Shown piece by piece: positions 12,329 through 14,469 of a DNA stretch of 14,469 nucleotides. This stretch comes from Chloroflexota bacterium. GTDB lineage: Bacteria > Chloroflexota > Dehalococcoidia > Lucifugimonadales > Australimonadaceae. The notes below the pieces were generated by a model. It saw nothing but the letters and a program-made list of their open reading frames with translations, was not told where the DNA came from and did no database searches. Position numbers and translations under genes: made by a program. The stretch's first letter is position 1. Every line of letters starts with the position of its first letter. Where the stretch lies: contig JACZSI010000029.1 of assembly GCA_022574265.1 (NCBI GenBank), positions 1-14,469 on the forward strand, in the 5' to 3' direction.

Positions 12329-14469
12329 CTACGCCTGGCGGGCGTCCTTTTCGCGCAGCAGCGCCAGCACCTTCTCCGGGGTGATCGGCAGCGTCTTGAT
12401 GCGGATGCCGACCGCGTCGAAGATCGCGTTGCCGATGCAGGCGGCCGTGGGGTCCGACCCGAGCTCGCCGAGCCCCTTCGCACCGAACGGCCCGCTCGGT
12501 TCGTAGGAGTCGGCGAAGGCGTACTCCAGGGGCGGCATGTCGGCGATGCAGGGGATCTTGTAGCCGTGGTAGTTGAGCTCGACGGGGCGCCCGTTGTCGA
12601 ACTCCAGGTGCTCCGTCAGCGCATAGCCGATGCCCTGCGCCAGGGACCCGGTCACTTGGCCCACCGCGCCGATGGGGTTCACCACCGTGCCGCAGTCGGC
12701 CACTGACACGTAGCTGAGGATCTTCACCTGGCCCGTCTCCGTGTCCACCTCAACCTCGGCCGCCTGCGCGCCGAAGTTGTAGGCGCCCGACTCGTTGCCG
12801 TAGCGGGTCACGTCCTGCATCACGGAGTCCGCGTCGAAGGCGCCCGTCGCCACCAACGGCGCGCCGCCTCGCCGGAACAGCCGCGCGCGGGCGACCGTGG
12901 CGGTGCTCACGCTGGTCTCGGCCTCGACGTCAAGGATCTCGCCATCGCGTGCCGTGAGCTTGCCGGGCTCCGTCTCCAGCATCTCCGCGGCCGCCTCGAA
13001 CAGCTGCTCCTTGAGCGCCGCCGCCGCCGCCTTCACCGCGTTGCCGCCAACGTACGTCAGCCGGCTGCCGAACGCACCCAGGCAGAACGTCGTGAGGTCG
13101 GTGTCGGCGCGCGATATCGACACGTCGGAGAACTTCACGCCCAGCTCCTCGGCCGCGATCTGGCAGAAGACGGTCGACGCCCCCTGGCCGATCTCGCCCT
13201 CGCCGCTGAGGATGTACACCTTGCCGTCCTCGTTCATCTTGATGGTGGCCGAGCCCCCGTCGTAGTCCATGAAGTGGCGCTTGCCGCTCACGTGAACGGT
13301 GCAGGCGACGCCGACGCCCCGGTTGGGAGTCTTCGCGGCCCACTTGGCCTTCCAGTCCATCTTCTCTTCGACCAGGTCGATGCACTGCTTCAGCTCACAG
13401 CCCTCGACCCGGTTGCCGTGCGGCGAGACGTAGCCGGGCTCGATCGCGTTCAGCCGCAGCAGCTCCAACGGGTCGATCCCGAGCGCCTTGGCGCCGATGT
13501 CCAACAGCTGCTCGACGGCCCAGTCGGCCGACGGGTTGCCGAATCCGCGAAACGCACCCGTGGGGATCTTGTTGGTGTAGACGAGGTACGCTTCGGTCTT
13601 CGTGTCCGAATACTTGTAGCAGGTCTCGTGGCGGAACGCGGAGACGCCCATGATGGCGGGGGCCTTGCCGGAATACGCCCCGTTGTCGGCCACGATCCTC
13701 ATCTGCTTCGCGCGGATGTGGCCGTCGCGGGAGAATCCGATCTTCACCCATACCCGCATGGGCACGCGCGGCCGGCTGCCGGCCAGGAACTCCTCTTCGC
13801 GCGTGTTGATGATGCGCACGGAGCGCCCGGACTTGCGTGCCAGCAGCGCCGCGATGATGGCGTTGTTGTCGTCGCACGACTTGCCGCCGAAGCCGCCGCC
13901 GACCTCCGTCTGAATGATGCGGACGTCGGCCTCGCTCACGCCGAGCACCCAAGCGATGCGCCCGCGCGCCATGAAGAGCGTCTGCGTGTTCATGTAGATG
14001 GTGTACTTGCCCGACGCTGAGTACTCGGCGACGCTGCCGATGGTCTCGAGCGGCGCGTGCCACTGGTGCTGGCTCTCGAAGGTGTCCTCCACGATGACGT
14101 CGGACTCGGCGAACGCCTTCTCGACGTCGCCGCGCTCCACGGCGATGGTGATCACGGTGTTGTGCTCGTACTGGTCGTGGATCCGCGGCGCCCCGTCGGC
14201 CAGGGCCGACTCGGTGTCGAAAACGGCGGGGAGCTCCTCGTAGGAGACCTCGATGAGATCGATGGCGGCTCGTGCCGTGTCCTCGTCGACGGCGGCGACG
14301 GCCGCGACCTCGTCGCCCACGTAGCGGACCTTGTCCGTGGCCAGCGCCATCTGGTCCTGGACGAAGGCGCCCCAGCCGCGCTTGAGGGTGTCCTCGGCGG
14401 TCACCACGGCCCACACGCCGGGCAGCGCCTCGGCCCTGGCGGTGTCGATGCGCAGGATGCGGGCGTGAG
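12329..14469 (-). CDS. Xanthine dehydrogenase-family molybdenum-binding subunit (5' end beyond window)
   Basis: At least 712 residues of a large molybdopterin-cytosine-type hydroxylase subunit. The frame stays open to the right edge; the outermost residues read HARILRIDTARAEALPGVWAVVTAED, the classic start of the a/b-hammerhead domain, so the true start lies shortly outside and the GTG at 14414-14416 is not a start. Visible in order: VRYVGDEVAAVAA; EVGGGFGGK (about 13906-13880), the first Mo-cofactor loop; AFRGFGNP (about 13555-13532); GEGEIGQGASTVFCQ; and GAKGLGE (12484-12464), whose Glu is the catalytic base. AFRGFG, not AYRCSFR or AYRGAGR, argues against CO dehydrogenase and for a xanthine/nicotinate/4-hydroxybenzoyl-CoA reductase-like enzyme. 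It would need FAD and [2Fe-2S] subunits, none of which is in the window. Convergent to the OCD gene with about 110 bases between. Confidence 0.92.
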   Translation of the reverse strand, partial: HARILRIDTARAEALPGVWAVVTAEDTLKRGWGAFVQDQMALATDKVRYVGDEVAAVAAVDEDTARAAIDLIEVSYEELPAVFDTESALADGAPRIHDQYEHNTVITIAVERGDVEKAFAESDVIVEDTFESQHQWHAPLETIGSVAEYSASGKYTIYMNTQTLFMARGRIAWVLGVSEADVRIIQTEVGGGFGGKSCDDNNAIIAALLARKSGRSVRIINTREEEFLAGSRPRVPMRVWVKIGFSRDGHIRAKQMRIVADNGAYSGKAPAIMGVSAFRHETCYKYSDTKTEAYLVYTNKIPTGAFRGFGNPSADWAVEQLLDIGAKALGIDPLELLRLNAIEPGYVSPHGNRVEGCELKQCIDLVEEKMDWKAKWAAKTPNRGVGVACTVHVSGKRHFMDYDGGSATIKMNEDGKVYILSGEGEIGQGASTVFCQIAAEELGVKFSDVSISRADTDLTTFCLGAFGSRLTYVGGNAVKAAAAALKEQLFEAAAEMLETEPGKLTARDGEILDVEAETSVSTATVARARLFRRGGAPLVATGAFDADSVMQDVTRYGNESGAYNFGAQAAEVEVDTETGQVKILSYVSVADCGTVVNPIGAVGQVTGSLAQGIGYALTEHLEFDNGRPVELNYHGYKIPCIADMPPLEYAFADSYEPSGPFGAKGLGELGSDPTAACIGNAIFDAVGIRIKTLPITPEKVLALLREKDARQA

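Noticed and set aside
12329..14469. Carbon monoxide dehydrogenase large subunit (CoxL)
   Set aside because: The loop reads AFRGFGNP, not AYRCSFR (form I) or AYRGAGR (form II), so only the wider molybdenum hydroxylase family is supported.
1..14469. CRISPR arrays, tRNA/rRNA genes, transposases, toxin-antitoxin or phage defence genes
   Set aside because: No regularly spaced direct repeats, no cloverleaf-like sequence noticed, and no protein of these kinds in any plausible frame.

Overview
The window is a high-G+C (roughly two-thirds by eye) stretch of a bacterial chromosome. It uses GTG and TTG starts freely and packs its genes tightly, with ATGA overlaps. Protein styles (group II truncated haemoglobin, a LivJ-like lipoprotein with an SAAC lipobox, stand-alone RAM domain, CoxL-family subunit) fit Actinomycetota or Chloroflexota. 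That placement is inference; no rRNA, tRNA or other phylogenetic marker is present. I see no mobile element, CRISPR array or phage gene.

Left part (1-1880): 344 bases without a recognisable gene, then a short plus-strand cluster of a group II truncated haemoglobin, a decayed cupin gene lacking its first half, and a small VOC (glyoxalase-fold) gene whose last quarter is in another frame, with the shift at or near a C6 tract. A gene-free gap of about 365 bases separates these from a convergent minus-strand gene.

Middle part (1881-5764): a minus-strand FAD amine oxidase of the monomeric sarcosine oxidase/PIPOX type carries both the covalent-flavin Cys and the oxygen-activating Lys. Diverging from it is a 78-residue stand-alone Lrp/AsnC effector-binding (RAM) domain. 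Next, an excellent sigma-70-type promoter (TTGACA-17-TATAGT) drives a previously unrecognised 47-codon ORF. Its stop overlaps the start of a second FAD amine/D-amino acid oxidase, which is followed at once by a HAD hydrolase.

Right part (5765-12217): a second promoter precedes a complete LivJ-LivH-LivM-LivG-LivF type ABC importer. A perfect 14-bp hairpin sits between the binding-protein gene and the permease gene. The LivH-type permease is about 150 residues longer than usual and seems to hold three tandem copies of a two-helix hairpin unit. An ornithine cyclodeaminase/mu-crystallin family gene ends this run. Convergent to it, the minus strand carries most of a xanthine dehydrogenase-family molybdenum subunit that runs off the right edge.

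Taken together, 3343-12217 reads as an uptake-and-oxidation locus for an amino acid or amine: sensor-like RAM protein, importer, flavin oxidases producing imines or 2-oxo acids, and an OCD-family enzyme that typically acts on amino acids or cyclic imines. The substrate cannot be read from the sequence. The most unusual items are the repeat-expanded LivH permease and the small ORF with its own strong promoter.
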